In this document: one piece after another, positions 22,341 through 34,334 of the stretch
Layout: each line of letters begins with the position of its first letter
Position numbering within the stretch: position 1 is the stretch's first letter
Source: Cerioporus squamosus
Lineage: Eukaryota; Basidiomycota; Agaricomycetes; Polyporales; Polyporaceae
Assembly (NCBI GenBank): GCA_022592435.1
Contig: JABYQS010000225.1
Location: 1-52,357, forward strand
Direction: 5' to 3'
Length of the DNA: 52,357 bases
Program-made: the position numbers and the translations under genes
The notes under the pieces: model-generated
The model's database searches: none
The model's input: only the letters and a program-made list of their open reading frames with translations
Told to the model about the DNA's origin: nothing

Positions 22341-23737
22341 GTCGCAGCAGCCGATCCCTGCGTATTCCATATCAAGGATGCTGTGACTCACCGTGTCTGT
22401 GGGCCTCGTCGAACAGCCCGCATATCTGAGTGCTCGCGTTCGCAGATCTCTCCATGACGTCCACTACCGCCTTGCCGACGCGCAGCAAACAGGATGTCCG
22501 CCGGACTGCGCGCCCGAGGGTTGCCCTCGAATGCCGCTTTGTCGCTTTCGTGCAGTTCCCATGTCAAGGCCTAGGGTCTCTTCGCTTCCTCCACCAAACG
22601 ACCCTCAACCCCTACTCCTTCTCGCGAGCGCACCATGGTCCTTCAAGACACTCGTGCTGTGGAGCTCAAGTAGGAACCTTGCTCTCCGAGCTGCTGTTCC
22701 GCGCCATGCATACGGCCCCCGTTTCTCCTAATAAGGCGACGGGAGTCCCCAGTCAGGAATGTACCACCCGCGGTCGGAGGTTGGCTACTTGGGTCAGTCA
22801 TCTGGTCTTTGCGGTCCGGAATGCGGTTTGAGTATCACGGAGTGGCAGTCCATCTCTGGGTTCCTACCTCCATCCACGCAAGCACAATGCAGGGAAGAGC
22901 TTGAGAAGTACAAGGCCACTCTCGACTTCAAACTGTGCTTGATCAACTACTCCATGTCTCTGCACCAGCGAAGGACGCGATCTCCTACATGGATTGGGGC
23001 CACCACGTCCTCAGTCGTATCATCTGTGCGAAGAGGTGCGACTGGCTTCTAGAACCACTAGACCACCGTTCCCCGACGATATAGCGGCGGACTCAACTCC
23101 TGTCGCGCAGCAGACTCAGACAGCATCAGCATCTGTGGCAGGAAGATTCAAGAACGGTATATCGTTCGACTGGGAGTTGAAGTCGTCGAATTCCCGCCAT
23201 GCTTACATGCATGGTGCAGTCCGGTACGTGGACTCCCCTGTACGTGAAAACTAATGTGCACACTGTCACACAATTTGCATGCTAATGGCAGTTCGTTCCA
23301 AGCCGAGACGCAACGGCATAGAGAGTCCCAAGTCATCCGCCCCATCCGAGCCGGTGCTGGCAACGTCGACTTCCGCCAGTCCATGACCAGCAGCGAGCGT
23401 GCCCCTGGCATGACGGGAGTCACCGACACGTGCACGGCCCACATGGCTGCGGTACGATACCTAAGTAAATCTATGCATGTAAGTAGTATGCAAGCCGATC
23501 ATCGGAAGCGGCTCACGGCAACGTTGTAGCACGCGTACGGTCGGGTAAGTAAGTACAGGACGGGTAGCAGGCGGAGAGCGGCACACGATCGACCTGCCAG
23601 TGCAGCAGCCATGTTGCCCTGGGACTCTTGACGATAGAACGGCAGCAACCGCAATCTTTCGACCGAGAGGACGAGGCATGCCGTCCACTGTTCATCCGCC
23701 CAACCCACTGATCACTATCTATGGCCATGGCCATTGG
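22341..23737 (+). other. Unassigned open frames, possible decayed gene
   Basis: A frame at 22759-23052 (GYLGQSSGLCGPECGLSITE, then KYKATLDFKLCLINYSMS) and a second piece in another frame (AKDAISYMDWGHHVLSRIIC near 22970-23035) look protein-like and colinear, suggesting an interrupted gene I cannot name. The palindrome GGCCATGGCC occurs at 23723-23732, just before the fold-back element. Confidence 0.3.
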
Positions 23738-23925
23738 CCAGTAGGGATGCTCAATTCTAGTCGGTCGCAGGTCGGTCGGTCGCTATGTTAGCGCCTCAGC
23801 AGGTATCCGAGGCAGCCGACGTTGCCTCTTTCCTACTTGGTCGCGCTTAGAGGCTCAATCACTGCGTTTTGCGACCTGCGACCTGCGACCGACCTGCGAC
23901 CGACCAAAAATGAGCATCCCAGTGG
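23738..23925. repeat. Fold-back / MITE-like element with inverted terminal repeats
   Basis: The left arm (from 23738, CCAGTAGGGATGCTCAATTC) and the reverse complement of the right arm (ending 23925, CCACTGGGATGCTCATTTTT) share nearly the same first 40 nt, including GTCGGTCGCAGGTCGG. GGGATGCTC at 23744-23752 is mirrored by GAGCATCCC at 23912-23920. The inner arm parts are built from GGTCGCAGGTCGG-type repeats, with extra copies on the right. The element is about 190 bp and has no coding capacity. The outermost bases loosely resemble hAT-type ends, but I find no clear target-site duplication. It lies 285 bp upstream of the RING gene. Confidence 0.75.
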
Positions 23926-24164
23926 TACCCTGGAGGGCAAGTATGACGTAGCTTTGCGCATGTACTACTCTCAGCTAGGGCGGCAGTTGCATGCATTCAC
24001 AGCACCGGTCGAGCCATCTTGCGCCATGCTAGAGATCTACAGTCCGTTGGGAATGACCGTGAGCTCGATGGTCTCGGCCGGGCACCGGTATATCCCGCTG
24101 GGCGCTCGTGTTCTCCTCGGTATGTTCCACGGCAAATGCCGAGCCCACCGGCTCCGAATGCCAT

Positions 24165-24171
24165 TATATAA
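24165..24171 (+). promoter_or_regulatory. TATA box of the RING gene
   Basis: TATATAA lies 45 nt before the ATG at 24210, which supports that start and a short 5' UTR. Confidence 0.55.
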
Positions 24172-24209
24172 CCACCCTTGCCTTCCAGGTCTTCATCCGC
24201 AGCTTCCGG

Positions 24210-25106
24210 ATGTCACAGTCCTCAAAAAGTAAACGACTGAAGTGTCCTATCTGCTATGAGCCGCTCGACCATCTTCATAAGCCTCCGGTGGCGACGCAAT
24301 GCGGTAAATCCCAATCAAGTCTCTCCTGAAATCGCAGTGCTAAGCGAATTGCAATCACTGACAGGTCACATATTCTGTGAACGTTGTATTACAATTCATC
24401 TCCAGGCGTCCAAGTTGTGCCCGGCTTGTCGCGCCACTACCTCTGGAATTCTCCCCATCAAGCTCAGTCGGCACGAGTCGATTCAGACGCCGTACTTGTC
24501 CTCGGAGGCGCAACTATGCGGGACGAGACTGCGCGAGTATCTACGAGAACAGCGCAACAAACCCCTGGAAGCGGCGACATGCTCCGATCTGGTACAACTG
24601 TAAGCACCATCTGTATATCCGCACCCAGTCTTAAGCTCACCGAGCACTTTCCGCTGGCAGCTTAGAAGCCTTCTGCGATTCGTTGGAAAGCTGTACAACT
24701 GGAACAATCCTTGAGGTACTATCACATGACGTATTCCGTTTGAGTGATACTGAGTATCCTATGTCGATAACAGACTCTCGCCGACGCAATCAGGAACCAA
24801 TTGTTCTTGATAAAGCGTGCATGCTCCGTTTTGCAGGAAGATACGGCGCTAACCGCCCAGCTCTTACGATGGGAGACATTGCTACAGGGAGAGCAACGCG
24901 TTTTGCTCGCCATTGAGCGTGATCTGGCGTCAAATGTCCGCCACCGCGCAGCCTTAGAATCCGAGAAGGAATCATGTGCTTTAGAGTTGGATCGCATGGA
25001 TAGTGATCGCGCCAGCCAGGAGGAGTTGCACACGACGCTTCTCCAGACCCTAAACAATCGCCTTGCATCTCTAACGAGTGACACCGCAGTAGTTGGCCAA
25101 TCGTAG
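24210..25106 (+). CDS. RING-finger (C3HC4) coiled-coil protein, probable E3 ubiquitin ligase
   Basis: Four exons join in frame to a 217-residue protein: 24210-24303, 24365-24599, 24661-24715, 24837-25106. The N-terminus MSQSSKSKRLKCPIC opens a complete C3HC4 RING: CPIC, then QCGHIFCERC across the first intron, then CPAC. The third intron is 121 nt, longer than its neighbours, so a small exon may be missing from this model. The last exon is a long charged helix (QLLRWETLLQGEQRVLLAIE onward) predicted to form a coiled coil and end at TAG 25104-25106. RING domains recruit E2 enzymes; coiled-coil RING proteins of this size occur widely in agaricomycetes. A TATA box sits upstream and no defect is visible, so the gene looks alive. 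The substrate is unknown. Confidence 0.82.
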
Positions 25107-25109
25107 TTG

Positions 25110-27029
25110 TTCTTATCACTTCGCAATGTTTGTATGGATTGAGCCTAAATGAACTGTGTGCTCCTTGCAACCGCTCAGCGCAGGTGGTGAGTGCATGACT
25201 CAGAAGTTTGTGCTAAGACCTCATGAGGGCGGCCACGGGCCATACCGAGCAGCAGCGGGCAATGCTTACAGTCATCAGATTTCAATCACTGATTCGAAGA
25301 CGTGGCACCATCAGATGGTAGACCGTGGCGTCTGCCCTTTCAATGAGGCAAGCTGACACCTGCTGACACGTAGTACCCGACGGTTCAGGATGAATCTATT
25401 CAATGCTCTCAACTACGACATGCACCTCCGCCGCGGAGAGAATGGGAAACTCTGGCACTGATGTCTGTTCGGCGAACTGTCATTAGCGAGATGTGTTGAC
25501 ATGTGTTCTGCGATCCAGGCTTACCGTCAACCAGCAACTTGGTACCGTCGCGCATGCTCGTACATAATTATAACACCATCCATGATCCTGTTCAGTCTAC
25601 GCGTTCGTCCCCGGCGACCCTGCGAGCCTCCGGTTCGGCCCGGTGAGGACCGTACTGGGACCGCAACCCGCATTGAATTCACTCGCCGTGCTCCTTGGTC
25701 CTCTAGGAACGGTGGAGCATCTCGCAGGCTAACAGCCGTGCACGATGCGGGCCCGGGGAGCCTGCGCTAAGTCCGAGTCGTCCTGACTGTGCGATGACCA
25801 AGTCCTCAGGCTTCAGGAGCTGCGGAATATGGCGGTCTGCACGCACCTAGCGTGACTCTCCGAAATTCGCAGGCGAACGGCTCCGCGGCGAGAAGTATCC
25901 TGCAGGTCGACCAGACGGGGCACGGGGCTGCTTACCTCGTCTCCCCCCACTTCCCTCCGTTCTCGCCCGTCACGGGTCCTCCCTGCGTGCTGCCTCGACT
26001 GCTCGCCGCCGTTGCCAACTGTATCCCCGTCGCACTGGTCATCGCCGCATTCCCGTGCGTACGTACTTTGCGTTCATCTTTCCGTTTAGTTCACTGATGG
26101 ACGGTCTTCATAGCGTACGTGCCGCGCGGCTGCTAGTATGTAAGCGCCCTCCGTGCTCGATCGCGAGCTGCGTCCGCGGGCGGCGTCGGGAAAGTCTGTA
26201 GGTGTGTGCGTGGTGTGATTGACTTGGGGGACCAAAGGGTGCGTAGGCAATGAATAGCAAGTGTGGTGGATCTAGGGATCAGAGTGGACGCGGTGTTCCT
26301 TGAGCGTATCCTGCGGGGTGACGACAGTGTAGAATGCCACCTTGAAGAGAGGCAGTTAAGTAGACAGTAGGCCTAGGACGGATATACATAGTATACTAAC
26401 CAAGCAATATAAGTATGCTGTCCCGTCGCTTGTCCGAAGCGGTGACACCTTCGTCGTATGCCTTGGACTACTGTCTGGGAAGTGGGCAACGTGCGCGTGA
26501 ACTCGCGTTGATTCTCATTTTCAGACCTCAGGCGGCAGCGGAGAAATGGTATATAGCGTACCTGCAGTGCTCGTGCAAGCACTCAGCTGCAGGCTGTGTT
26601 GCCTTGTCAGGGCGACCGCTTTATGGTCGTGCGACAACCCGAGGGGGAGCAACTGCGGATATGAGAGCGATTGGGGGAGGTTGCGGCAACGATCGCGCGA
26701 CGTGTGGGCGCGCTTTCTAGTGAAGGAGGACTCGAGACGTCGGCGGCGAGAGAAGGTGCTCTGAACCGGCGGTCGAGAGACCGTCGAGAGCGGATCCACT
26801 CGCGACGTCGACGTCCCGCGACGCGCCCCGGGCCGCCATGTCCGGCAACTCCCTGCTGGCCATGGCCATGGAAGATTGAACACGACGTCTACTTCGTACT
26901 ACTCTCTTCTTACCACTGCACAGTGCAATGACAAGCTTAAGCCTGCGACACAGCGCTTACTCTAGATCTACATATGTCGGCGAATGCCCTTACATGTGTC
27001 TGCTACAACGTTAACTTGAACATCCGGTT
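25110..27029. other. Unassigned spacer
   Basis: No recognisable gene. GGCCATGGCC occurs at 26858-26867 within a tiny frame starting at 26838 (MSGNSLLAMAMED, then stop) whose first and last residues resemble the first exon of the gene at 37790 (MSG...AMAME). This may be a remnant of a related gene. Other frames here are short. Confidence 0.35.
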
Positions 27030-27494
27030 CTACGCATTGGGGCCTGGTGTACCTGTTCGGAAGTCATCTCCCGACACGCATCCTCGAACAGGTCCTTCTT
27101 CGGGCTCCCTGTTGTTGTCTCTCCACATCAACCTCCCCGCCCTCGGCCATGGCCCCCTGGTCGATCTAGTCCTGATCTTCCGCTCGTCTTCAGGCAAAGT
27201 ACCCTCAAATCCGGAAGGACTCAACAGTACACGCGGCTCCTCGAGGTCCTCACGAACGGCCGCTTGCAGGCGGTCGGGAAGCGAGGCGAAAAGGAGGGAC
27301 AGCTGCTCGTGCTTGTCCAGTGACCGGAAAGCATATTGGCAAGGCGAACGGTGAGTGTCCCTTGTACTGTTCGTTCTCGCGCCATTCTTTCGATGCGACG
27401 ACACTCGGCTATGAGGTCCTTTCAGGGGAGAGAGACCGTGTCGAGAAACTCCGTGTTCAATTTCCTCGCTTATCGCTTGGGAGTGTCGAGCCAC
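27030..27494 (-). CDS. Possible minus-strand coding fragment, unknown
   Basis: On the minus strand a 154-residue frame contains SLDKHEQLSLLFASLPDRLQ and then REDLEEPRVLL and PSGFEGTLPEDERK, which reads like a helical protein segment. The plus strand also has an open frame, with Ser/Arg-rich low-complexity sequence, so the minus strand is preferred only on residue composition. No domain or start was identified. GGCCATGGCC lies at 27145-27154. It may be another decayed gene piece. Confidence 0.25.
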   Translation of the reverse strand: MARHSQAISEEIEHGVSRHGLSPLKGPHSRVSSHRKNGARTNSTRDTHRSPCQYAFRSLDKHEQLSLLFASLPDRLQAAVREDLEEPRVLLSPSGFEGTLPEDERKIRTRSTRGPWPRAGRLMWRDNNREPEEGPVRGCVSGDDFRTGTPGPNA

Positions 27495-27689
27495 CGTCGT
27501 GCATAAACGCCGTCGCGTACGAAGCTAGAGTCCGGTGTCGCATGCAGCTCCCATCAGGTAGAAGGCTTATTACTCACGCACACGATGTACATACGTGAGC
27601 CGGCGGCTGGCAAATCCCCTCATGAGATGCACTACAATGACATCAGTCCGGCGGCGCGTTCATCACCGTGCTGACTTCTCAGCAGATAC

Positions 27690-29130
27690 GTATGCTCCGA
27701 CGTTTTGTGCGGACGACCGGCCACCAGTCCTATGGGCAACAGAGATCTTACTGCCGAAGCTCTTACGATTGGTGTACACGTACGTCACCGCTATTCCCGC
27801 AGATGGCGGGCTTGGCATAGCATCGGGCTCATCGAACTGGGACCGGTCATGATGTTACATGATCACGAATCCAGTGATGCCTGGATCCGCGCGTGGACAA
27901 CTTATGTCAAGTTCGACAAGATTCGCGAGCAAGTAAGTACATATGTTGTTGCTACGTCGCACCGCTAACTGACTTGTAGTTCGACGAAGCTGTGGCTATC
28001 TACCTCCACTTCCTCTCTTTCCACTCCACACATCAAAACATCACCTCTTCATCTCAGCCGTCGGGGTCGGATGGTACTTCTTCGCCCAGCTATACTCTAC
28101 ACTGTACTCATCCATCCTCCGTCTTTGGTCAATCACTTCCGTCGCATGGTGGCGGATCGAACACAAACAGCTGTCCGTGCGCTGGGGCACCAAAGGCGTG
28201 TTCCGCGTCGAGAAGCGGAGAGCGCAACATTTGCCACTCTCCTGGTGGCGGGAAAGACATAGGGGCGCTCGCCATCCTAATATTGGCATCTGTGCTCGCT
28301 GTTTTGCTCACCGCCATATCCTTCTTCGAGGCCTTCGTCACCCACCTTTATGCGGGTTCTGGGCACCAGCTCATCGTCAGTCAGGTAATCTTTTCCCCAT
28401 GATCAGGCTGGCACGAGCTGACGTCACTCCGGGGATTCAGCCCGACTATCCTCTTCCTCGCTCTAGTTCCCCGGCTCCTCGATATCTATCACTCATATGC
28501 GCTTTCGTTCATCTTTTGGGAGAACCTCGATCATCGGTCCGCCCATGACGCGTCGTTGACGGTCAAGCCGTTCAGCTTGCCCGTGATCGTCGGCTCACCT
28601 CGGCATCGCGTTGTCGGCTTTCGCCTACCGGTCGTTTGGAGAGGAAGTCATGGCGGCCGTGCAATACTACCTCTTCCACGACAACTCCTCCACGACGACC
28701 TGGGTGCGGTCGGTGCTCACCCCCATTTCAGCCAACGTCACGGCGCCACCAAACACGACGCGACGGGGAACGGTGACAATTCCTCCATCCCGCTGACATA
28801 CCGGACGTTCTGAAACGGACAGTGCCCGGACCAAGTGTTCATGATCATGTCTTTCGCGCCTGGACGTTCGTGTGACCGTCACTGACCCGGGAGACGTCAC
28901 AATCATGATGTCACGGACATACTGTGCGGTGCGTGTATGCCAGTCCATATTGATCGTGCGGCATACAAACTACTTGGCTAGGTACGCTCCGGACGCTTCA
29001 TCGTTCACCCTCGTCAACTCGCTCATGGCTCTTCTGGTATTTGGGTTAATGTGGCCACAACGTTAGATCTGATACTCGGCTCAGATGGCGAATATCGCCT
29101 ACGATGCCTTCAGTGAACGCACGGAACAGA
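27690..29130 (+). pseudogene. Anoctamin (Ist2-like) pseudogene
   Basis: Pieces in order match fungal anoctamins: PADGGLGIASGS near 27800, KFDKIREQ (to 27932), a 47-nt intron (27933-27979), FDEAVAIYLHFLSFHST (from 27980), LYSTLYSSILRLWSI near 28090-28130, AWWRIEHKQLSVRWGTKGVF near 28148-28205, a membrane segment (ILASVLAVLLTAISFFEAFV near 28280-28340), SYALSFIFWENLDHRS near 28500-28540 and AAVQYYLFHDNSS near 28650-28695. The frame changes several times and the second half is missing or unrecognisable. Intact family members are membrane proteins that scramble lipids or tether ER to plasma membrane. The neighbouring esterase pseudogenes lie on the same strand. Confidence 0.75.
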
Positions 29131-29159
29131 TGCGGTGAGTGTGTAGCTTTCGAGTCATG

Positions 29160-31270
29160 CACGGATAAGCGAACTAACCTCAAGTATTGGCCCCAAAGAC
29201 CACCCCTATGATCTCCGCGAAGTCTAGCGTGCGAACCCACGCCGGGGTTCTAGGGGTCGCCATGCATCCGATGCCCGTATATCGCGCTTGGGTACTGCTC
29301 TTAGTCAGGAAGAACCGGGAGTGCACAGTCTTTTGGGAGCGCGATTTACTGGAAGAGGGAGTCGTTGGGAGCGATAGCCCACGTTGTTGAAGACGAGATC
29401 TCCAACGCCGATTCTATCCTGGCATGCTCTGTACCCTGGTGTACAGAGAGAGCTCTATGCGGATGCATACCTTGTGCAGAGCGAAGGACGATATCTTCCT
29501 GCCGAATCCTACTTCGTTCAATGCCGAGTCTCCCTTACCAAACCTCAGCTCTGAGCGTGCAGCTGATTGCACACAGATCAGACGTACCTCTACCCTGACT
29601 GGTCCGCAGCACGGTTTGTTTCTCAACGTCATCGGTCCGGCGAATGCGTCTGCGGACGCAAAGCTCCCTGTTTTGTCTTTCGTGAGTCGCCAGCAATAGT
29701 ATCGGGTGTTTCGACACTGGACGACGTGTGGAGTGGGACTATGGAGATAGCTTCACCGACAGTTCCAACGCGATGTGAGTCTCAGTTAGTGTGGCGCAAC
29801 ATCGCTGCTCACAAGTCCCGCAGGCTCGCCTACAATGGTACCGCCATCGTGCAGAGGTCCATCGAGCTCAGCAAGCCTGTGATATATGTCGCCTTGAACT
29901 ATCGGTTAGTACTTGCGCTCTCTCTTCTCAGGTTCCTTAGGCTTTCTGTGCGACCTCTGGGCTGCACGTCTTCGGATTCCTGGGTGGAAAGGAGGTCAAG
30001 GAAGCGGGCGTCGGGAACTTGGGTCTTCATGACCGTGAGTCGCCGGTCTGATTGACAGGTTATTCCCGAGCCTGGTGCTGGCAATTGCGATCAGAGCGCA
30101 CTGCCCTTCGTTGGGTCAACACATTCATCCGTGCTTTTGGAGAAAATCACGATGTGAGTCTCTCCGGTCTCCCGAGTTGAACATAGCGGGTGCTGACGAG
30201 GGGTCCAAGAGCTGGGGTGAGAGCGCTGGCGCCCTCTCGGTATTTCTCCATTGCTATGTGAAAATGGGGACCCACCGGGCCTATTCCTCGCCGCTTTCAT
30301 GAACTCCGGCACTTCTGTTTCAACTCGGGACATCACCGAGGTTCAGGGGACGGACGACTTCGCGGTTGAGCCTGCCTGCGCTCTGCTCCCGCAGACAGTT
30401 TGCTGGCTGCAGCGAAGATCGTTCCCAAAGACAACAACCCATTCCTCCCTCGCGTGGACAGCTCTTTTGTCACGATGCCGCCCATGTATCTCCCTTTTAG
30501 ATGGAAGGCTTCCAGGACGAAGGAACCATCCTGTGTTCGACGGCCTCCACTCCACGTTTGTCCTCTTCCTTCTATTAACCTTCTTGACGCTCACGGACTT
30601 ACAGTGCCAACGACGAGGAGTTCATAAGCTACGTTACTCGCTTCTTACTCCCTAGCGCATCCCCCGTGGACCTCCAGACCCCGCTCCAGCTCTACCCTTC
30701 GGACCCTGCAGCGGGCTCTCCTTTCGACACAGGGGACGCGAATGCGTCCTCCCCACAGTATATGCGACTGGCCGCGGCCTTTGGAGACCGGTTCTTCTTT
30801 GGACCTCGCCGTCTTTTTCTCGAGAAGGTCTCATTCAAAAGGACAGCATATATATTCCGTTAGTATCAGATTACCTGGCCTTCGACTCGACCCGCAGAAG
30901 ATACTGATAGTAACTGGTCAGTGAGCGCACGGGGGGACTTGACCGGCATATCCGACGTGAGTAACCAGCCATATCTACACTAGCTTTGACGTTCGAATCC
31001 TCACTTGCTGCATACACTTCCATGCCAGTGACCTCATCAACGCCTTCGGCCCCGGGGACACGACGGACTACTTCACCCGCTTCGTCCAGGATCTTGATCA
31101 ACCCAATTGGACCGACCGGGGTACAGTGGCCGCGGTACAACACGTCGGCTCGCTAGACTCTTCAATTCAACGATTGTACGGTGCCTGTCAATGTCGCGGT
31201 CGTCGATGAGCGGCTCGCGGGTACTGAAGAGCTCGTCTCCCTGGATCTGCCGCGGTTCTCAGCGCGTGCG
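29160..31270 (+). pseudogene. Type B carboxylesterase/lipase pseudogene, copy 1
   Basis: Conserved blocks of fungal carboxylesterases appear in order over three frames: NVIGPANASADAKLPVL near 29630-29680, YNGTAIVQRSIELSKPVIYV near 29830-29890, GESAGALSVFLH near 30213-30250 (the GxSxG nucleophile elbow, intact), GLFLAAFMNSGTSVSTRDIT near 30280-30340, ELYPSDPAAGSPFDTGDAN-like sequence near 30690-30745, SDLINAFGPGDTTDYF near 31026-31075 and VDERLAGTEELVSL near 31203-31245. Frameshifts and stops interrupt most exons, so no active enzyme can be made. The N-terminal signal region was not identified. The gene is followed on the same strand by a related copy, a tandem duplication. Confidence 0.85.
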
Positions 31271-31671
31271 CGGAGTGGCGTCGTAGACAGGGTTAGGCAT
31301 ACTCATGTGCGCTTCCTCCTCCGCTCCCGGAAGCATCGGCGGCATTGGCAGGTTGAACGCTGAACCACGTCACTTGCGGGCGGTGCGGTGAGTCAACCTG
31401 ATTCACGCAGTGATGCCGGAAGCCCAGTAACAGAGATATATTTTCCCCGGTCTCACAGACCTCGAATCCGTGCTGCATTGCTATATGCGCGCAAGGCTTC
31501 ATCCTTGTTCGTCCTTCAGGTCCGACGACTGGACTATCCGCTCCGGATCGTCATGGGAAGAAGCGACGGTCCCGCCGCTGTGACTCCGCTGCCCGGTCGC
31601 GCTGGCGCGCCGATATTTATACGCGCCGCTGATCTTCACTAACCCACCATCACCGTCCAGGCTACCGGACA

Positions 31672-33135
31672 TGCTCCTCGAGCTATCTGGGGCAAGTCTG
31701 CTTGTGCTCCTACTCTCCTGGTTTCTTCCCTGGAACCGCAGGCTCAGCAGTCCAAGTCTCGGAAACACCAGTGCCCATATGCAAGTCGATCATCACGCAA
31801 CCGTGCTCGGAAGAGCTCATGGCTCGGTTGAGAGCTTTCTAGGGATCCCGTACGCACAACCTCCTGGCCCGTGAGTTTTTATCCGTCTGGTTATACCAGG
31901 TTCTCGGGATAGTGCGCTGCTGACCTCCACGTGTAGCGTGGGAGAATTTCGGTTCCGTCTGCCTCGACTCATCGACTCCTACAACGGCAATGCATATGTC
32001 GACGCCACCGGTTCGGAAGCATGCAGCAGAGCCTTGCACAGGCTTCGTCAACATTGCCTTCAGATATTCTCGAGGTCATCGGGCCTTACTTCGGAAGATT
32101 CGCCATTGACCCGACCGTGCCAGTGTCCCAGAGCGAGGATTGTGAGTGACATCGCACTTCAGACGTCTTCTTAGGGAGTGTACTCGCTGTCTGTAGGCAT
32201 GAACCTGAACTTTATCCGCCATGCGAATATATCGGCGGATGCCAAGTTGCCTGTTTTATTTTGGAGCGCCTCCCTGTACTCGGGAGAAGTCAGCGATCCT
32301 CACTATGTATCTAGTGGATCTACGGCGGCTCATTCGCTGTGGGATCGAATGCGACTTATGTACCGTCCTAATACGTACATTCGACGATTGCTAACAACAA
32401 GATATAGGCCGCCACACAACGATACAGCAAATATGCAGCTGCAGAGGTCTATAAGCATCGGCCAGCCTGCCAGTGCCACCTATGTTGCTGTCAACTACCG
32501 CTAGGTCCTAGGCATCCAGGGCACAGGTTGAGATGCTCAACCACAGCTCGCAAAGTCAGCTATTCGGGTTCCTAGGCGGTAGCGTAGTCAACGAGTCAGG
32601 GAGCCGGTAATCTAGGTCCCCAAGATCGTGAGTCGTTGCAGGCCGTTCTCTTGCATCTGCTGAGGGCACATTGTGTCACAGAGCGAGCGGCCCTCCACTG
32701 GGTCCACAGATACATATCGTCTTTCAGACGTGACCGAGAGAAAGTCACGATGTGAGCCCATCTTACGCGGTAGTGGCTTCCTACGCAATACGTGCTGATG
32801 AATCGACAGTTGGGGCGAGGGCGCTGGGATCTCGACCAGCGCAATGACGCGCCTTGCATCTGCGAGCATTCCGCATCTTCGGCATAGCTGTAATGTCCAT
32901 GACATCGACACGTGATATATGGAATTCCGGGCACATCGCTGATAGTGTAACACAACTCCCTCAATCGTACACATCATTCGGGCCACTCCGCACTTCGAAT
33001 TTTCTACCTTCCAAGACAAGTACGCATCCGCTCCAGAACTTGTCGCACATATTCCCTGCAGAAATCATGCAGCTCTGCGTCGTAGCTACAAATCATATTC
33101 ATGAGGGCAAACTTTCAAGCTTCGCCAATGGGAGG
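31672..33135 (+). pseudogene. Type B carboxylesterase/lipase pseudogene, copy 2
   Basis: It begins at ATG 31672 with a hydrophobic signal-peptide-like stretch (GASLLVLLLSWFLPW), then VLGRAHGSVESFLGIPYAQP, the conserved N-terminal block of secreted esterases. An intron follows (donor GTGAGT near 31871), then GEFRFRLPRLIDSYNG. A frameshift near 32010 precedes LPSDILEVIGPYF and PVSQSEDC. After the next intron come NFIRHANISADAKLPVLFW near 32210-32265 and SIGQPASATYVAVNYR near 32450-32500. The GxSxG region and the C-terminal half are hard to follow. It is probably a paralogue of copy 1 and decayed separately, since the defects differ. Confidence 0.8.
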
Positions 33136-33141
33136 TAAGCC

Positions 33142-34265
33142 TCACCTTACTGCCCGTCTTGCTATGCGAGCTGCGGGTCCGCTCTCCCGTCTGCTCGCAT
33201 CAAGTGTTGCAAGCTTTCTCGCCAGGAAACTCGTCAGATCCACGTCCGCTGCAATGTACTTGTACTTGAGAGAGTCGCAACGAACTATTGCAAAGTGAAT
33301 CGAAGCGCCTCTGATGGGAACATATCGCATCAACCAGTTGGATATCGTCATCGGGTCCCGCCTGAGAAGTGCGCCGGAACTCTTCGTCGGAGGATTTATG
33401 CCTCCTACGCTGAAGCGGAGTACCCAGCTGCAACTGTCATCAACCCATCTCCAACCAAGCGGGTATGGACACGAAGACGAGTAAAACTCATGCTCAGGAA
33501 TATGGACCACGAGCGTGTGACCACTCGACAAGTGCTCTTCGATGCCTTGTCTGTAACGCTTTGGGAGGCCGCTCGGAGCGGTGGTGACAAGGGTGGTACG
33601 AGCTTCCAGGGTAGCTCTTGGGAACAAGCAATAAGCTGCATCAAAGCTGATGGCATTCATGAGGCAAGCTATCCATCCGTGAGCCCGTGAACTCAGGACA
33701 AACCCCTGTACTCACTGGAGTAAGAGCTGAGGATGATTTCCATGGGTGTGTTCTCCGCGACGGTCACTTCCACCTGCAGAAACCCGCCTTCGAGCGTAGA
33801 GACTTTGCGAAAAGATACATAGGTTGATATTCCTTCAAGAATTTGCATACCACCAGGGGGTAGGTTGATGGTGCGTGAGATCTCGATCTCGAAGTCGGGA
33901 TCCTGATAGGGTGCAGGCACGAATGAATATCCGGCGCGGACGAGCCATCGGCCGACTTCACGACGGTGACAAGAGTGAACAAACAGTTTGAGAGGGGTGC
34001 CGGATTCGTGCGGGCGGCGCTCGAGGTACTGCAAAGCACTGGTACCTCCAATCAACGTCCCTGTCCGAGCCTGTAGGGAGCGGAATGCTAAAGGGTCCGG
34101 AAAAAACCTTCCGAGAAATCTATCGATGTTGTACTCGAGTGCGATGTAGTCATCTACCGCCAGTCGTGCGATATGGCAAGTCAGTCGCAGCCGCAGGAGC
34201 GTCAGAGGGGAGCAGTTACGGAAAAGCTCCTCATAGATCACACTGATGCGCAACAAAGTCAGCAT
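33142..34265 (-). CDS. F-box-like protein of an agaricomycete-specific family, intact
   Basis: Exon 1 (34265-33716) and exon 2 (33668-33142) join across a 47-nt intron with GTGAGT donor and TAG acceptor; the frame is preserved and gives 358 residues. The N-terminus (MLTLLRISVIYEELFRNCSP, then LTLLRLRLTCHIARLAVDD) resembles an F-box helix set, which in general docks onto Skp1 in SCF ubiquitin ligases. The middle (LGRFFPDPLAFRSLQARTG, REVGRWLVRAGYSFVPAPYQ) and the end (HIPEHEFYSSSCPYPLGWRW) match, from memory, an unnamed family common in polypores and relatives. No defect is visible. A TATA-like box sits at 34328-34334. It shares an upstream region with the divergent nine-exon gene. The F-box assignment is moderate; the intact gene model is strong. 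Confidence 0.85.
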
Positions 34266-34327
34266 GGGACCTACAGGCTACCGCAGAGAATGTGTGATGC
34301 AGTTCGGCGTGAGGGCCACAAGGATCC

Positions 34328-34334
34328 TCTTATA
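34328..34334 (-). promoter_or_regulatory. TATA-like box of the F-box-like gene
   Basis: TATAAGA on the minus strand lies 63 nt upstream of the ATG at 34265. Confidence 0.45.
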
